Positions 1-12,295 of a stretch of 64,000 bases of DNA are shown here, one piece after another; positions within the stretch are counted from its first letter, which is position 1, and each line of letters opens with the position of its first letter. Position numbers and translations under genes: made by a program. The stretch covers positions 9,054,501 through 9,118,500 of the forward strand of contig CM038925.1 in the NCBI GenBank assembly GCA_021904315.1, given 5' to 3'. Source of the DNA: Sphagnum magellanicum (lineage: Eukaryota; Streptophyta; Sphagnopsida; Sphagnales; Sphagnaceae). Under the pieces are notes generated by a model, which was given only the letters and a program-made list of their open reading frames with translations, was not told the origin of the DNA and ran no database searches.

Positions 1-86
1 ATGACTAAACATTTCAAAAAGTTGTTGGAAAAAAAAAGGTTGATCATGTTCTTGTTTTAGTGAAGAGTTCAAAAACACAAGAGCCA

Positions 87-500
87 TGGAAAAGGGTAGT
101 CAACAAGAAGGATGTTTGGAAGTAGCAAAAGTCTGTGCTTTACACCCAAGTTCATTGCATGAAAAATGGGAGGTAACGTCCATCATGTAATCCATCGCAA
201 TTGCCAATCTCTTTTTTGGAGAACAATGTTTCACCGATTTTGTATTATAATGTGTTGATACTACCATGCCCATTTTGCCTTAAAGGTTTTGAACCTTCGT
301 GGGACTATAAACTTGCTTCTTGCAAGCATGCTTACCATTCTTAATGCACACTTAATCATTTCTCGAATTCTTCAAGGTGTTTACATTGTGACGAGGAAAT
401 GCATGCAGATTGGTGGACAATTTTTGGCCTCAAGAAGCTAGGTTCTAGAAAAGGAGGCAAAAGAAATGGATGCAAGACTTTAAGGTGCAATCTTGGAAGG
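87..500 (+). pseudogene. Broken RING-like zinc-binding protein gene
   Basis: One reading frame stays protein-like from about 87 to 500 despite three nonsense codons (123 TAG, 174 TAA, 342 TAA). It holds a Cys/His arrangement CPFC (from 267), then CKHAYH, then CLHC ending at 389. This has the spacing of a compact RING-type or related zinc finger, and is followed by the aromatic run DWWTIFGLKK. RING domains usually bind two zinc ions and often act in ubiquitin transfer, but nothing here shows that activity. Basic residues follow (GSRKGGKRNG). The gene may start upstream of the window. The lysine-rich ORF at 1594 could be a later exon of the same gene or unrelated. The zinc-ligand pattern is seen directly; the RING label is inference. 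The stops make it a pseudogene. Confidence 0.5.
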
Positions 501-639
501 TACATGTTTAACCTAATCCTTTGAACTTGTGTTACCCATCTATCTTGGATTAGGTTCAGTTGAACAATTTCCATAGTAGTCCCTTTGTAGTATTTGAAAT
601 TCAATCCCAAATCCAAAATTCATACAACTTTTGGTAGTC

Positions 640-1230
640 ACCCCTTAGTCTGCTGGTAAATTTTTGTGTTTTTTTTAAGTCCACAATACATACCAAGTTA
701 CTTGCAACCTTTGCAAAATCTGGATTTACACTTATGTACAATCATGGTTAATCCCTTCATAGTACTTTGGAGCTGAACAAAGTCCATGCGACAAGAAGAG
801 TCCATTCATAGTTATGTGTAGTTGAGCATAATCCATTTGTTACTTCTTGGAGCTATGCAAGTCCATTCAAAGTCCCTTGTAGGTAAGTAAACTTCATCTA
901 AAGTTGTTTGTAATTGTGCAAAGTCTATGCGTAAAGAATGTAATTTTATAGAATTCATGTGTTGTTGCCTATAGTCCAACTAAGTCCATTCAGAGGTCCT
1001 TTTAGTTTCACAAAATCCATGTGCATGGTTACCATAGTCTTGCAAAATTTGTTCATTGTTGCTTAATGTCTAGCAAAGTCCATCCACTTTGCCTTGTAGT
1101 TATGCAATGTCCATTCAAAGTTATTCCAGTCCTATAAAATCCATCATTATTACCTGTAATCCATCAAGGTTCATTATAGATCCCTAAAACCAATTAAAGA
1201 CCCTATATTGTTGCTTGGTGTTCTATTAAG
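640..1230. repeat. Degenerate AGTCCATTCA-type repeat
   Basis: The motif family AAGTCCATTCA / AAATCCATG / AGTCCATG recurs roughly every 35-60 bases, usually with GTTGCTT or CCTTGTAGTT between copies. Copies are too diverged for a clear period. It looks like an old tandem repeat. No coding frame survives through it. If the genes at 87-500 and 1594-2190 were one, this would sit in an intron. Confidence 0.4.
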
Positions 1231-1593
1231 TCCATTCATGTTTTTTATTGCACATGAAGTCTATATAATATATAGTTCAACATGGCTAATGGTGTTCCAT
1301 TTGTATTTTTGTAGGAGTTCCTTCACAATTTCAAATTTAATGTCAAACAATTTTGATAACAATTTTCACATTCATTTGGGTATGCCATTTCACAACTCAG
1401 TCTAGTAAAAGCTAGATTTTATGCACTAATGTTTTGCATCGTATTCCACATGGCAGATCTGCTTCGAACTTCCATCACCTTTTTTGTTCAACATGATTAG
1501 TGGTGCCTACTACACACAAGGTCAAATACTATTAGTTTATCAGTTGGAAGCATCAAGCTTCCAGTAACAAAACTAACATTATAGTGCAAGGAT

Positions 1594-2190
1594 GTGACTT
1601 CTCCCATTCAGATTGAGAAGAATAAGGATAAGAAGGTAGATGGTCAAGGCCTTGGACAACTACCACAACCTACTTCCCATGACCACAAATGTATAAAAGG
1701 TGTGAAGAAACACCTCACCTTGGATGAACAAAACCATGAAGACAACAAAAACATGGAAGAAGACCCAAAAGAAGAGGGGGATGAAGCTACATTAACTAGT
1801 AAAAGGAAGTCTAAGAAGTTACAACCTAATGACCAAACAGTTGAGAATCCCCTTAAGAGGAAGAAGAAGTCCACTACCAAGGTTCCAATTGCTCTAAAGG
1901 TTTTTGCATCTACTAAAACTCAAACTGCAGATACAAAAACCGTGGTCCTAAGCATCCAACACCTCGCAAACACAAGTGAGATCCAAGTAAGGTATGTTGA
2001 ACTTTTTGCAAGATTTGAATTGCAAAATGGGTCTACAACATCATCAATTAGCTCCCACATAATTTTTTGTCTTCATATTGATTGTATTGTTCTATCAATG
2101 CCAAGTAGTACAAATTGTACTATTGATCTACTACTCATATTGACAAGTATGTTAATTGTTTTTCTTCTACAAAAAAGAAATAGTTCCTAA
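1594..2190 (+). CDS. Lysine-rich low-complexity ORF, unknown function
   Basis: A 198-codon ORF. The first ~95 residues are highly charged, with Lys/Glu/Asp clusters such as EEDPKEEGDEATLTSKRKSKK and a basic NPLKRKKKS stretch resembling a nuclear localisation signal. The last ~50 residues become hydrophobic and Cys/Ser/Thr/Leu-rich, and this part runs into a non-coding tandem duplication that starts near 2090. The real coding part is therefore probably only about 1594-2000, perhaps an exon followed by intron sequence read as protein (a GTAAGG lies at 1986). No conserved domain is recognised. It could be a nuclear basic protein, an exon of the RING-like pseudogene upstream, or chance. The charged N-terminal half is the best evidence for coding. 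Confidence 0.35.
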   Translation: MTSPIQIEKNKDKKVDGQGLGQLPQPTSHDHKCIKGVKKHLTLDEQNHEDNKNMEEDPKEEGDEATLTSKRKSKKLQPNDQTVENPLKRKKKSTTKVPIALKVFASTKTQTADTKTVVLSIQHLANTSEIQVRYVELFARFELQNGSTTSSISSHIIFCLHIDCIVLSMPSSTNCTIDLLLILTSMLIVFLLQKRNSS

Positions 2191-2755
2191 GCATGTTATA
2201 TCTAACGTTGTGGGTTGGCAATTTAATGGTGGAGGTGATGGTTTCACTATTTTGGATAAGAAAGTGGCATGGAGGTTGTGGTGATTTTCACACATCCATG
2301 GTGCTACTAGTTTTTTTTGTTTTTTCAGCTCATAACTTTGGAGGCTTTATAATGTAAAAGGATGTTTTGACAAGAATTATGTATGATTTTGAAAGCTAGC
2401 CTAATAGATTTGGTGCTTGAGAAAATATCTATCCATGCCAACTAATACAAACTGTATTGTTAATCTATTGCTCAGATTGACAAGTCTACTAATTGTTTCT
2501 CTTTTGTAGAAGAAAAATAGTTCTTAAGTATTTGGGTTGGTTTCATGGTTCTAGTAATGGTTTCACTCTTTTGGAAGCTCAAAAAGTAGCATGGAGGTCG
2601 TGATGATTTTCACACATCCATGGTGGTGCTAGTTTTTTTTGTTTTTTTAGTTCATACCTTTGGAGGTTTAATGCAAAAGGATGTTTTATTAAGAATTATG
2701 TATGATTTTGAAGGCTAGCCCAATAGATTTGGTGTTTGAAAAAATGTATGCTATC
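2090..2755. repeat. 337-bp tandem duplication (two copies)
   Basis: Copy 1 (about 2090-2426) and copy 2 (about 2427-2755) align along their length. Anchors are ATGCCAAGTAGTACAAATTG at 2098 versus ATGCCAACTAATACAAACTG at 2435, and the shared TTTTCACACATCCATGGTG and TTAT-GTATGATTTTGAA blocks. They differ by many substitutions and short indels, so the duplication is not recent. Confidence 0.75.
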
Positions 2756-5507
2756 ATTTTTAAGTTCAAATTACAAAAGATTCAGTGCACAATACTAGAA
2801 CATGATTTCTTGAATCCCCTTGTCCTTATTGAATGAATGAATAAATTGCTTTGCTTTTATATCATTGTGACAAATGTATTGTTGTTTAGATTCTATGTGC
2901 TGGAAAGATGTGATTAGATTGAAGTTTATAGACATTGCTTGATCCTTTTGGGAGGCACCAACAGCACACTTTCAACAACATGACATAATCCTTCATGAAT
3001 ATATATGTTGATCATTAGTACAAATATTCAAAATGTATACAAGTCCTTTCTGCTTGGTTTTCATTTAAGGGGTTTTATTGTAGTAATCTACTTAATATGT
3101 TTATGTTTTTCATCTTACATGTGTTACATATGTTGTTGAACTATATTTATAATAGTTTGATTTATCACCTAATTATCTTGGCACAAAAATTGGTAGATAA
3201 ATTGCAAGTTTGTTGCGTTTGTTGAACTTGTTTTAGCTTTCCTTTGGTACTAATGCCATTTGTTTTTCTTATTGACAAGTGGGATTCATGGTCTAGCTTT
3301 CAAACATCTGTTGTATTTTATGAGGTGGGTGATTTTGTTTCATTATGTAAATTTGTTTTGATTGATTTAAATTAGTACATTTTGCTTAGATTAATTCTTT
3401 TAGTCAAACACTATAACAAATTCAAACATTTTTTTTAGTTTGGAAATGTTGCATACTCTTTGTATTGTTTAAATTAATTGTTGTAATATAATATTGGTTA
3501 TCATTGCAACCTTTTTCTTTTAGAATGGCCATAATGTACTTATAAGCTACATATATGCAAATCGCAAAACACTTACAACTAAAAGACTTCCAAAAGAAAA
3601 AGAAGCGAATACTTTTACACCAGAATGCATAAGGTTCAACAATAAAAATTTCAATACAATGCAAAGAATTTTAATTAAAATGTATCCATTTTTTGATAAT
3701 GAACTCAAGGACCTTTGATATTAAATTCAAAAGTCAAACTTAACAAATTTGATTATTTACAAATGATTCCCACACACATTAACTACAAGCAAGGTTAGAA
3801 AAAAAATTTGGTCTACATGTTGTAAGCAATAAGCAAAAAGAAAATTTTATAAGTAATCTACATCGGTAAGTTTTGTTTCCTGTTACAACAAAATGTAACT
3901 TGGACTATCAATTGATATGAACCATGATCTAACAATTTAAACACTAAAACCAAGTTTTACAACAAGGATTTCTATAAAAAATCAGTTTCAGCTTCAAGGT
4001 TTGTTGAAAAAAAGGGCTTCAAAATTCAAGCATTAACAAACCCAATACCACACTTACCCAAGTTGCTTGAAAGTAGTAATTTAAATGAGTTGTTCAATTC
4101 AATAGGTTGTTCAAAAGTTGCATCATAGTTGTAAATTTCACATCAAAATTGTGATAAATTTTAAAAAATTACCATGGGTAATTCAATTCTTGACTTGAAT
4201 AAGTGGAATTTCAAAACCAAAAGCAAAAGTTAACCAAACAAAACCCCAAATAAAAGACTAAAAGCAAGGATAAATTGAAGGATTTTTATGCCTTATGTTG
4301 TAATTGCCACAATAAGGTTAACACCTACCCAAGGGTACATGTTGAATATGTGCATTTAAAAGGCACTTAAAAAATTACTATGCATTCTTGATGTCACTTA
4401 TAGGTTTAAAATATATATTTATGTATCATTTATACCTAACAAACCACAATTTTGAATAACTAGATTGATGTGCCCATGGTACCTTAAATAAGTAAGAAGA
4501 ACTATAGCCAATTTTACAAATCCACAAAGGGCAACCCATATTCTTGTAACACCACCTACCCAATCCATCCTCATAGTTGGCAATGTAACTAAAAAACCAA
4601 CAAGTGAAAGTCAATAAACATATTCTTCCAATCCTGTTTAAATAGACTTTTAACTATCAATTCCATTTGATTAGTTGTAGCTTTGATGTATGCATGGGGC
4701 TATGATCACTGTATATGGAAACATTGGTTGGTGCTAGTGGAAATGATGATAACCTAAGTGAGAAGATGCATGGAGGTAGTGTAGCTGATCATGGCCATGC
4801 CCAACATGTTACAAATCATGGTGCCCCTCCCTATTCTAATCCCCTATGTTCTAATGGTCCTTTTGATTCCTTGTAGAGCTTGTCTCTAGTCAGAGCCCAC
4901 CAAGGAAGCATGTAAAATTTTCTCATTGAAATTGGTTAGTGAAAATTGGGTCTCCAAATTTGAAAAATATTGCCAGTAGAAAAGAATGAGTGTCCAAGAG
5001 CATAAGGTCAAGATTTCAAATCTTATCTTATTTTCCATTGCCCATCATCACACAACACCTCAAGTAGGTCCTCAAGTCTAAATGAATTCAAATTCTTAAT
5101 AACAACCCTAGTTCAGTTGTTGCCAAAGACACATGGTCAAGATCCAGTATGGAAATTTTCACACTTATATCAAAATTGAAGATGTAGTATCAAGTTACAG
5201 CTCTTAAATAACTAAGACAATTGTAGCTTCACATGTGAAATCATTATATTATTTGTTGATAGGTTGTCCCTCACCTATCTTGTTGCATATATTGTATGAA
5301 CATAACTTCAAATTCATCATCAAGTTTTGTCTCGAAGAACTCTTAGAGGCAAGACGATGTTTCAAAAAGTGAAGCAAACATGCACAAACATAAATGATTC
5401 TCCTAGGAATAACCTAAAATTTTCATATAGGTTCAGAAAACACAACATGCCATAATAGTTTAATCAGTTAACAAATATTGAACAACACTAAACATGAAGG
5501 TAAAGAG
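2756..5507. other. AT-rich intergenic sequence with one coding-like scrap
   Basis: Mostly AT-rich with no long frame. A plus-strand stretch at about 4713-4879 has unusually even composition and reads as a Gly/His/Asn-rich peptide (NLSEKMHGGSVADHGHAQHV and onward) ending at a TAG, which may be a gene scrap. Sequence at 3409 begins CACTATAAC and sequence ending at 4941 reads TTAGTG, both next to AAA; this is discussed under rejected items. Otherwise I see nothing. Confidence 0.4.
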
Positions 5508-5510
5508 AGA

Positions 5511-7954
5511 CACTATGAGAAATTGTGTCAGCAGCAACTAAACTACCTTATAACTAGAGTTCCAAAACAACTAATATACAACTACATTGCAATTGTACCA
5601 TGGAAATACAACAAATTAATAAATAAAATGCCATGTCAGAAAATCAAAAAGTTGTATTATAATTGCAAATTAGTTGCAAGATGTATAATTATATAATATA
5701 ATGTATGCACTATATATATGATTGTAGTAAACCATGTTTAACTTTGTTGACAAGTTGCACTTTAATCACATGTAATAACTACATCACAACTATGATAAAT
5801 TTAGTTACTAATCAACGATTACTTTGCAACAAATGTACGGCCTTGAGTACACATATGATCATGCCACATATATATATTTCCATTACCCAATATATATGAC
5901 ATTTCAACTTGTTTGCAACTATTATGCAAGTATATTTCAACTTAAAATTTGAAATTTAAAGATCTAAAATTTGGGCAGGAAACCCTTAAGCAAGTGACAC
6001 ATGGTAGTATATCAACAAATCTGCTTCAATGCATTAATGACCTTCATGCACTTATGCTTATGGGTTTTTTTTTAATTCTTGGAGGTTGAAGGTTCTTGTT
6101 CTTGCTCTTAAAGAGATTGAAGGCTTTTGTTTTTGCTCTTGGAAGTTGAAGGTTCTTATCTTTATTCTTAGAGAGGTTGAAGGTTTTGCTATTGCTTTTG
6201 AATGTTGAAAGTTCTTGCTCATACTTTTGGATGTTGACGGTTCTTGCTCATACTTTTGGATGTTAAAGGTTCTTACTTTTACTTTTTGATATGAAAGGTT
6301 ATTGTTTTTAATTTTGGATGTTCAAAGTTCTTACTTTTGGTTTTAGATGTTGAAAGTTCTTACTATTACTTTTGGATATTGAAGGTTCTTACTTTTGTTC
6401 TTGGATGTTGAAGGTTTTTGCTCTTACTCTTAGATGTTGAAGGTTTTTGCTCTTACTTTTAAATGTTGAAGGTTTTCACTTTTAAATGTTGAAGGTTCTT
6501 ACTTTTATTCTTGGATGTTGAAGGTTCATGGTCTTTTGTTTATTTACATATATTAAAAAAAAATGATGTAAAAATATACTCCATTTTATTTAGAAGTTGA
6601 TTGTACAAGTTTAGTTTAACTTATAATGATGAGATGAAAGGTGATTTTTTAATGATAATCATGTTACATGTGTTTTGTTTTGTGTTTGAACATTTGTGAT
6701 GACTTTTGTTATTTTTATGTTATAGGGCCAAACTTTCATTATGTTTCAATCCATCAACATCAAAATTATGTATACAAGATTCTTTCAAAAATACCTAAAA
6801 TTGTAATTTAGTTTACTTGATTATAAGCACAATATTTGATTATATTTGCAAGTGTACAAATTATAGTTTAGTTTGTATCAATGTTCTACATATGTTGCAT
6901 TTTAATGAAAAATAACTTGCATGTTAATGGCAATATAGTTGTAAACTAGTTTTATTCAAGTTGAAGGGATTATTTAAATATTTTTGACATTATAATGTTA
7001 TGATATGTTATTGTTTTCATTTCACATGTGAAACTAAATATCATAACATGGCAAATTTCAAGTAGATAAGGTGGATTGAAGAAATTGCATGGTTCAAGCT
7101 CCACTTCAAGAAAAATATAAGAAAATATTCATTTATGAAACATAATGTTTTAGATGACAATATTTGATTATTGCAAGTCATCATTCTTATGATCTGACCT
7201 TTTGTTGAAATAGAAAAAATTGTTTGTTAGAAATAACCTGGGCATTATATTTAGATTCATAATTAAATTATCTTTTGATAGAAACATTTTTTTTTTTTTT
7301 TTGTAATGTGTTCTTCAACATGGAATGTAAATCTATTTAAAGTTTCAAATCCATTTCATGTTTATAAATAGTGATGTCCAATGCAATTCAACATTATCTA
7401 TTATAACTAGGACAACATGATAATGGTTATGTGAAGTTTGTATAATTGCATTGTAAGTTGTAATTTAGTTGTTTAGTACAATTAAAATCAACTACCATAC
7501 AATTGCTTTGAAACCCAAACTTAAACACCTAGTTACAAATAATCACTAAATCTTTTATTTTCATTTCATCTTTAATTATAAGTTAGTTGCGAAGGATAGG
7601 AGCAAAATTCATTGCTTAAATGGATGAATGAAATAATTAAAAAATATGTTCGTTAGACTAGTTATAAAATAGTTATAAATAAGTTGCAAAAGGTATTAAC
7701 ATATGTCATTTGTCAACAAATGAATGAAAAGCCACATTGCATTTCATTCACCACATTGGAATGTGCATGAGAATCTAATGTGGAGATTAGTTGCAAAATA
7801 GTTGCATATAGTTGCATGTGAGTTGCATCGTATATATGATATTGTATACAACATAGGGTGTTTGTTGCAACTGCTACAACTTGTTTGTTAACACTCAAGG
7901 CCATATAAGTACCATGAGTTGCAAATGTGGATTGCAATCAGGTTTTTCATAGTG
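5511..7954. mobile_element. Complete non-autonomous CACTA (En/Spm-like) element C1
   Basis: The left end CACTATGAGAAA (5511) is the inverted complement, with one mismatch, of the right end TTTTTCATAGTG (to 7954). Both ends are flanked by AGA (5508-5510 and 7955-7957), the 3-bp target-site duplication expected of the CACTA superfamily. Subterminal regions are full of AGTTGCAA / TTGCAACT words in both orientations, as expected for transposase-binding subterminal repeats. No transposase ORF is present; the interior holds only short ORFs and the 30-bp minisatellite. It would have needed a transposase supplied elsewhere. The matching ends and TSD are direct observations, and the superfamily call rests on them. 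Confidence 0.85.
6080..6535 (+). repeat. About 30-bp minisatellite inside CACTA element C1
   Basis: About 15 degenerate copies of a unit close to GGATGTTGAAGGTTCTTACT followed by TTTACTTTT. The strand is strongly biased: the top strand carries GAAGGTTCTT and TTACTTTT. It has no start-to-stop frame of note. Copies vary by substitutions and by missing blocks. Confidence 0.8.
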
Positions 7955-8039
7955 AGAAAATGTTAGTGTGTAGGACCTTTTTTTTAGCTCACGGGTAGTG
8001 CTTAACTAGGACAATACGACCAATGGCTTGCAACACCTA

Positions 8040-9110
8040 AGCCCAATGTCTGTTGTTGTTCATGCACATTTGGAGAAGACCCGCAATTGCATTTTCCTTT
8101 CCTCTCTGTGACCTTACTTCCATAACTTCTACAAGTGCTAAGATCCCATGTTCATCACCAATTGCATGTTTTTTATCCAGAATGGTTGCCAAGTGGCCAA
8201 CACAACAAGAACCTTATCCACCATGCATGTTATAGGTTCTACCATGAATTCTACTAGGGGTTTAATGGCACCTACCTAAATGATACGCCTTTTGTTCTCA
8301 TGGAATATAGAACAGTTAAATAGAACAATAGTAGATTTTTTTTTCATAAATGGAATTTTATTTATTAACATGTCTACTCACAAGGGGTGGAATTGCTCTT
8401 GATGCACTAATTGTTACCTTATTATCATCCATGATTAACAGGCTGAAGAGTGTGGTAGCTGCATTTTCCATTATCTCTAAGTTTCCAATTTGAAACACAT
8501 CCACAAGGGGCTCAATAGCACATGCAGCTACAATTTTAGCCTTGTTGTCATTAATTGACAGATTCAACAATGTTGTCATGGCATTTTCTTGCGTCTTCTG
8601 ATCTGAAGACCTCAAGAATGCAACAAGTGGTTTATAGCACCTGAGTTTGCAATTGTGATCATGTTTTCCATATTGTACTTAACAAACAACCTTAATTTTT
8701 CAGTAATTGCCCTTTGTACATCCATTGCCATCAATTGAAAGTCCTCCACTAAGCCATTCACAAGTTGTCGAACATTCCCTTTGATCCTTGATGTATCAAA
8801 AACAATGCAAGGAATATTAGCATCCCTTTCTTCCCCATGTCTTTTGAAGATTTTTTTTCTAAAGGGATTGCTGGAGACCCAAGTTCTTCATTGAATCTTA
8901 TTTTGGAACTTCTTGAAACATTTTTGTCTAGTTCACTCAAGAGGTTTCCAGATTTTTGTTATTTCCCATTTGTAGTATTCAAGTGGCATTGACTAGCAAA
9001 GCTCCTACATCTGTTGTTGATGTTCCATTCCCATCATTTACACTTGATGCCACACTACAGCCTAATGTTGTCCACTAATGTGGCCCAGTTTCTAAATGTG
9101 TTAGATCCTT
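8040..9110 (-). pseudogene. ARM-repeat (plant U-box type) pseudogene
   Basis: On the minus strand the fragments read as consecutive armadillo repeats with the hallmark ENA-TTL-NLS--D-NK--I---AI-PLV pattern. One is at 8358-8615 (TQENAMTTLLNLSINDNKAK, then ENAATTLFSLLIMDDNKVTI). A further repeat at about 8053-8260 carries KENAIAGLLQMCMNNNRHWA. Upstream (8700-9100) a linker rich in Ser/Thr/Asn precedes a first degenerate repeat. This order matches the C-terminal half of plant U-box/ARM E3 ubiquitin ligases, whose ARM repeats bind substrates or receptor kinases. The U-box itself is not visible. Frameshifts (near 8620 and 8750) and several stops break the frame, so it is non-functional. The ARM assignment is strong; the U-box subfamily is inference from the repeat wording. 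Confidence 0.7.
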
Positions 9111-9800
9111 ATTAGACCTCAAAGGTGTCTGTTACATGTTGCCTTGAAGTAATTATATGGCTTATCATGGTATTACATGGACTTTGCATGTTGCGAAAAC
9201 CAAAAGAAATTAGCACACCACATGTTGATAGCAAACCACCTCTAACTAGGAATGTCGTTTACAAAAAAAATGGGAAATCATAGATGAAACATTTTAATGT
9301 ATCAATTCAAAATCCAATCACAATGTCATTTGCCCATTCATTCTATATTAAGTCACATTATTTTATTGATATATTTCAAAGGCATAATCAAAACCTTCAT
9401 CAATAATGAAATTTATCAAGTTGCATAATAATGGTCATGAATACATTGTGCTACAAAAAGCAAAAGTGTACAATGTTTCCAAGAAATCTAACCTAATGTT
9501 TCAAGGACTGACCCTTAAAGATAGTTGCATCAACTTACTTTAATGCCCGACACAAATTTTTGGGGTTGCAAATTGAGTGAACATCTTAAAGCTCCACATT
9601 GTTGTTCTTAAATCCTTGTCATCTTATATCCTTCACCTTAAACACTTGCAACAAATCAAAACTCCCAAAAAAAAAAAACCAAAATAGGTTTAGAATTTCA
9701 TGCAAGATCCTAGCAATTGTGTACGTAATTATGCATATATGAACATAATGTAGCAATTCAAGCATTAATTTGGGGTACAAGAATAGAACACTTACAATGA
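9111..9800. other. Non-coding stretch between two pseudogenes
   Basis: AT-rich, no conserved frame. The minus-strand ORF at 9619-9831 is hydrophobic and looks like chance, although it abuts the next pseudogene and could be its decayed 3' end. Confidence 0.3.
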
Positions 9801-11462
9801 ATGTTGTCAAGTGAAATAAACTGACATGCATAACACGACTATTGAAAGATCAACTTAAAGTAGTTATGACTTGTTTAATTTCATCCTTCGCATGTTGTGG
9901 TAGCATGTTCACAAGGTCGTTACTCTAGACCCTATGGTTTGTTGGCACCATTGATGGCCTTAACATTACATACATCCATAACAACAACTTGGGACCTTTT
10001 CAAAAACACATAAGAATGTTTTGAATGTCCCCACTTTTGGTAATATTTGCCAGTCACTACAATGTCACCAACATTGAACTACTACCCCCACACACATGTA
10101 TGGTTTTTATAGTGTATATATTGTCTTTGTACACATTAAAATGTAAAAATCCACACCTTCAACATTCCTTTCTTCAACGTTTATGGAGAAATTGTCCCCC
10201 AATGTAAGGCAAGAGGCTAAATGATCACCATTTTTTCCAAATTGATCCCAATCATCTTCATCAAACATGTCCAACATCATTTCATGTACAAAGGTAGTGT
10301 TGCTAGAACGAACATTTCAACTTCCCATTCTTTGGTCCAAGGTACATTCTCACATGCAAGAAAAATACCATCTAGACAAAAATAGCAAAACAAAAAAAAT
10401 TCTTCTTCATTAGCTTGTTCACATCCATAGCACCTACAGATTTGATTGAATGCACATCCCCAGTACCTTTGATAGTTTCAATAGCATATTGAGTAACACA
10501 TCAACATCATCAACCTTTACATGAAAGAAAGTGCGAGTGATAGATGTCATTGATGCACTTGAGTAGGAGTTTTTAGGTTTGTCGCTTAGTTGTTTCTCAA
10601 TAGTGAAACAACTTGCTCCGCATTTTGTAATTTTGAACCTTCCACATCCAATTGAACTTATCTAATGAAACATTTAAACAACACACCAGCTCGATCATGT
10701 GGACCTTTTCCATGGCGAAAGCCAAAGAAGTTCCACATACAAGTGCATCCACATGTGATATGAGGGTAATGACTAATGATATACCAAGGGGCCTTACTCT
10801 TGAATTGGGAACTACACCCATCTGACCAAATCCAGTGTTAATTTGGCTTAAAACCACCTGCCACCATATTTTCCCAATGTAATCGTAAATAGTGTTGCAC
10901 AAAATAGTTGTCATGGCTCTTATCATTAGAGATGTAAAAATTGTATTTCATGAAGGTATTAATGGTTTCATCATGAGGACTAGGGTGTGGGTTCCTAATC
11001 CAAAGAAATGTGGACAAGAATGGTCACTTGGTAACTATGCCAGTGCATGCATTGCACTTCATTTTGAACTTCAAAGCTATAATTCTTTGTAAAGTCTACT
11101 ATTAAGACCATTGTGTCAATTATGAAACTTTCAAGACAAGATTTGAACATTTTATCCTGCCATTTGGCCACAAAGTTGTGGCATGCAAAAAATTGGAAAT
11201 TAGGCTTTAGGTACTCTTTTAGGTTAGTGGAAACAGTAGACTTGTAAACAAGTTTGAACTTCTTTTTTTCCTCCCCCCTTTTAATAATAATTTGCTCCAT
11301 AGAAAAGTGTTTCCACTTCATCATGGCATTTGAAGACCCCTCTTCTTCAATATGACATATTGCCATATTATCTACCCCACATAAATCACAATCCCCCATG
11401 AGACATTCCCTTCTATTCCACCTTGAAAATTCATCTTGGGGACAAAAGATTGATTCCCACAT
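9800..11462 (-). pseudogene. Decayed member of an uncharacterised repeat-borne plant protein family
   Basis: The minus strand keeps long protein-like pieces. The first (10995-11462) starts MWESIFCPQDEF. It has a Cys pair CDLCG, then a segment FFACHNFVAKWQDKMFK, then an acidic/aromatic stretch with VDFTKNYSFEVQNEVQ and HSYQVTILVH. The second (10597-10926) continues after a stop and frameshift. Smaller scraps continue to about 9.8 kb, including one reading VHSIKSVGAMDV. I recall a large plant family with this layout, usually found in repeats and of unknown biochemical role, but I cannot name it. The conserved Asp after VVD/VDF and the dispersed copies make a transposase-like origin possible; this is inference. 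Multiple stops show it is dead. The fragment at 24.46-25.16 kb may represent the upstream part of the same kind of gene. Confidence 0.45.
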
Positions 11463-11990
11463 TGCTATTAAACCATATTAAGTTGCAAGTGAGGCAACAC
11501 AACTCTAGCTAGAATCATCAATAGCTTGATAAACCTCTTCACAAGAATAATCACTGTATCGGTTGAATGTAAACTTGAACTTTTTCACATGTAGTTGAAT
11601 CCCACACTTAATTCTTCCATTACTATATGGTAAATGCAACAACATATACACTATGTTCTTTCAAACTTTTCACCCAAAAAGGGCACAATGAATCAAAGGA
11701 CCTCTTATTGACTATTATTTTAGGGTGGGCTTTTTGGAAACACAGGAAAAAATCCATTTGCAAACAAAACAACAAAACAAATGAAATCAAATTTAAAAAT
11801 TGTCATATGTGGAATAGTAAATATAACAATATTAGATTTTCCTAAATCCCTAGATACCGTGTACAATGCATATGTCATTCTAAAATCCTTGCATAATCAA
11901 TAGAAGTTAACAAGATTCCTCCCCCATGCCCATGTAGATCAAATTTATAGTTGTCAGTGCCTAAATATCCTTGTAGTTCATGCCTATTCA
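11463..11990. other. Non-coding AT-rich stretch
   Basis: No coding frame with conserved features. The ORF at 11627-11845 is AT-biased and looks like chance. Confidence 0.4.
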
Positions 11991-11994
11991 ATAT

Positions 11995-12295
11995 AACACA
12001 ACACATGTCCATTGAAAGGTAATGGATGTCCTTGCAATTCATAGGTACTCACTAAGAACATAACAAATCTCCATTGAAAGGCAATATATGACTTTGAATT
12101 TAGTAATAGTCACAATGAACACAACAAATGTCCATTAGAAGGTAATATGACCTTGCAATTCATAATTAGTCACTATAAATACAAAAAATGTCCACTAGGT
12201 AATACATGACCCTAAAATTCATAATCAGTCACTATAAATAAAACAAATGTCCATTAAAAAATATGTTGATGCAATTCAAGGCCACTCACTATAAG
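11995..12295 (+). repeat. About 60-bp tandem repeat, five degenerate units
   Basis: The words AACAAATGTCCATT, GGTAATATATGACC, TTGCAATTCATAA and TAGTCACTATAAATA recur in the same order with a spacing of about 58-62 bases. Units start near 12005, 12068, 12127, 12187 and 12243. Divergence between units is moderate. Confidence 0.75.

Noticed and set aside
3409..4941. CACTATAACAAATTC at 3409 and AAATTGGTTAGTG ending at 4941, both flanked by AAA, as another CACTA element
   Set aside because: The terminal match beyond CACTA needs a gap, AAA is a common triplet here, and no clear subterminal repeat enrichment was seen. Left as a possibility only.
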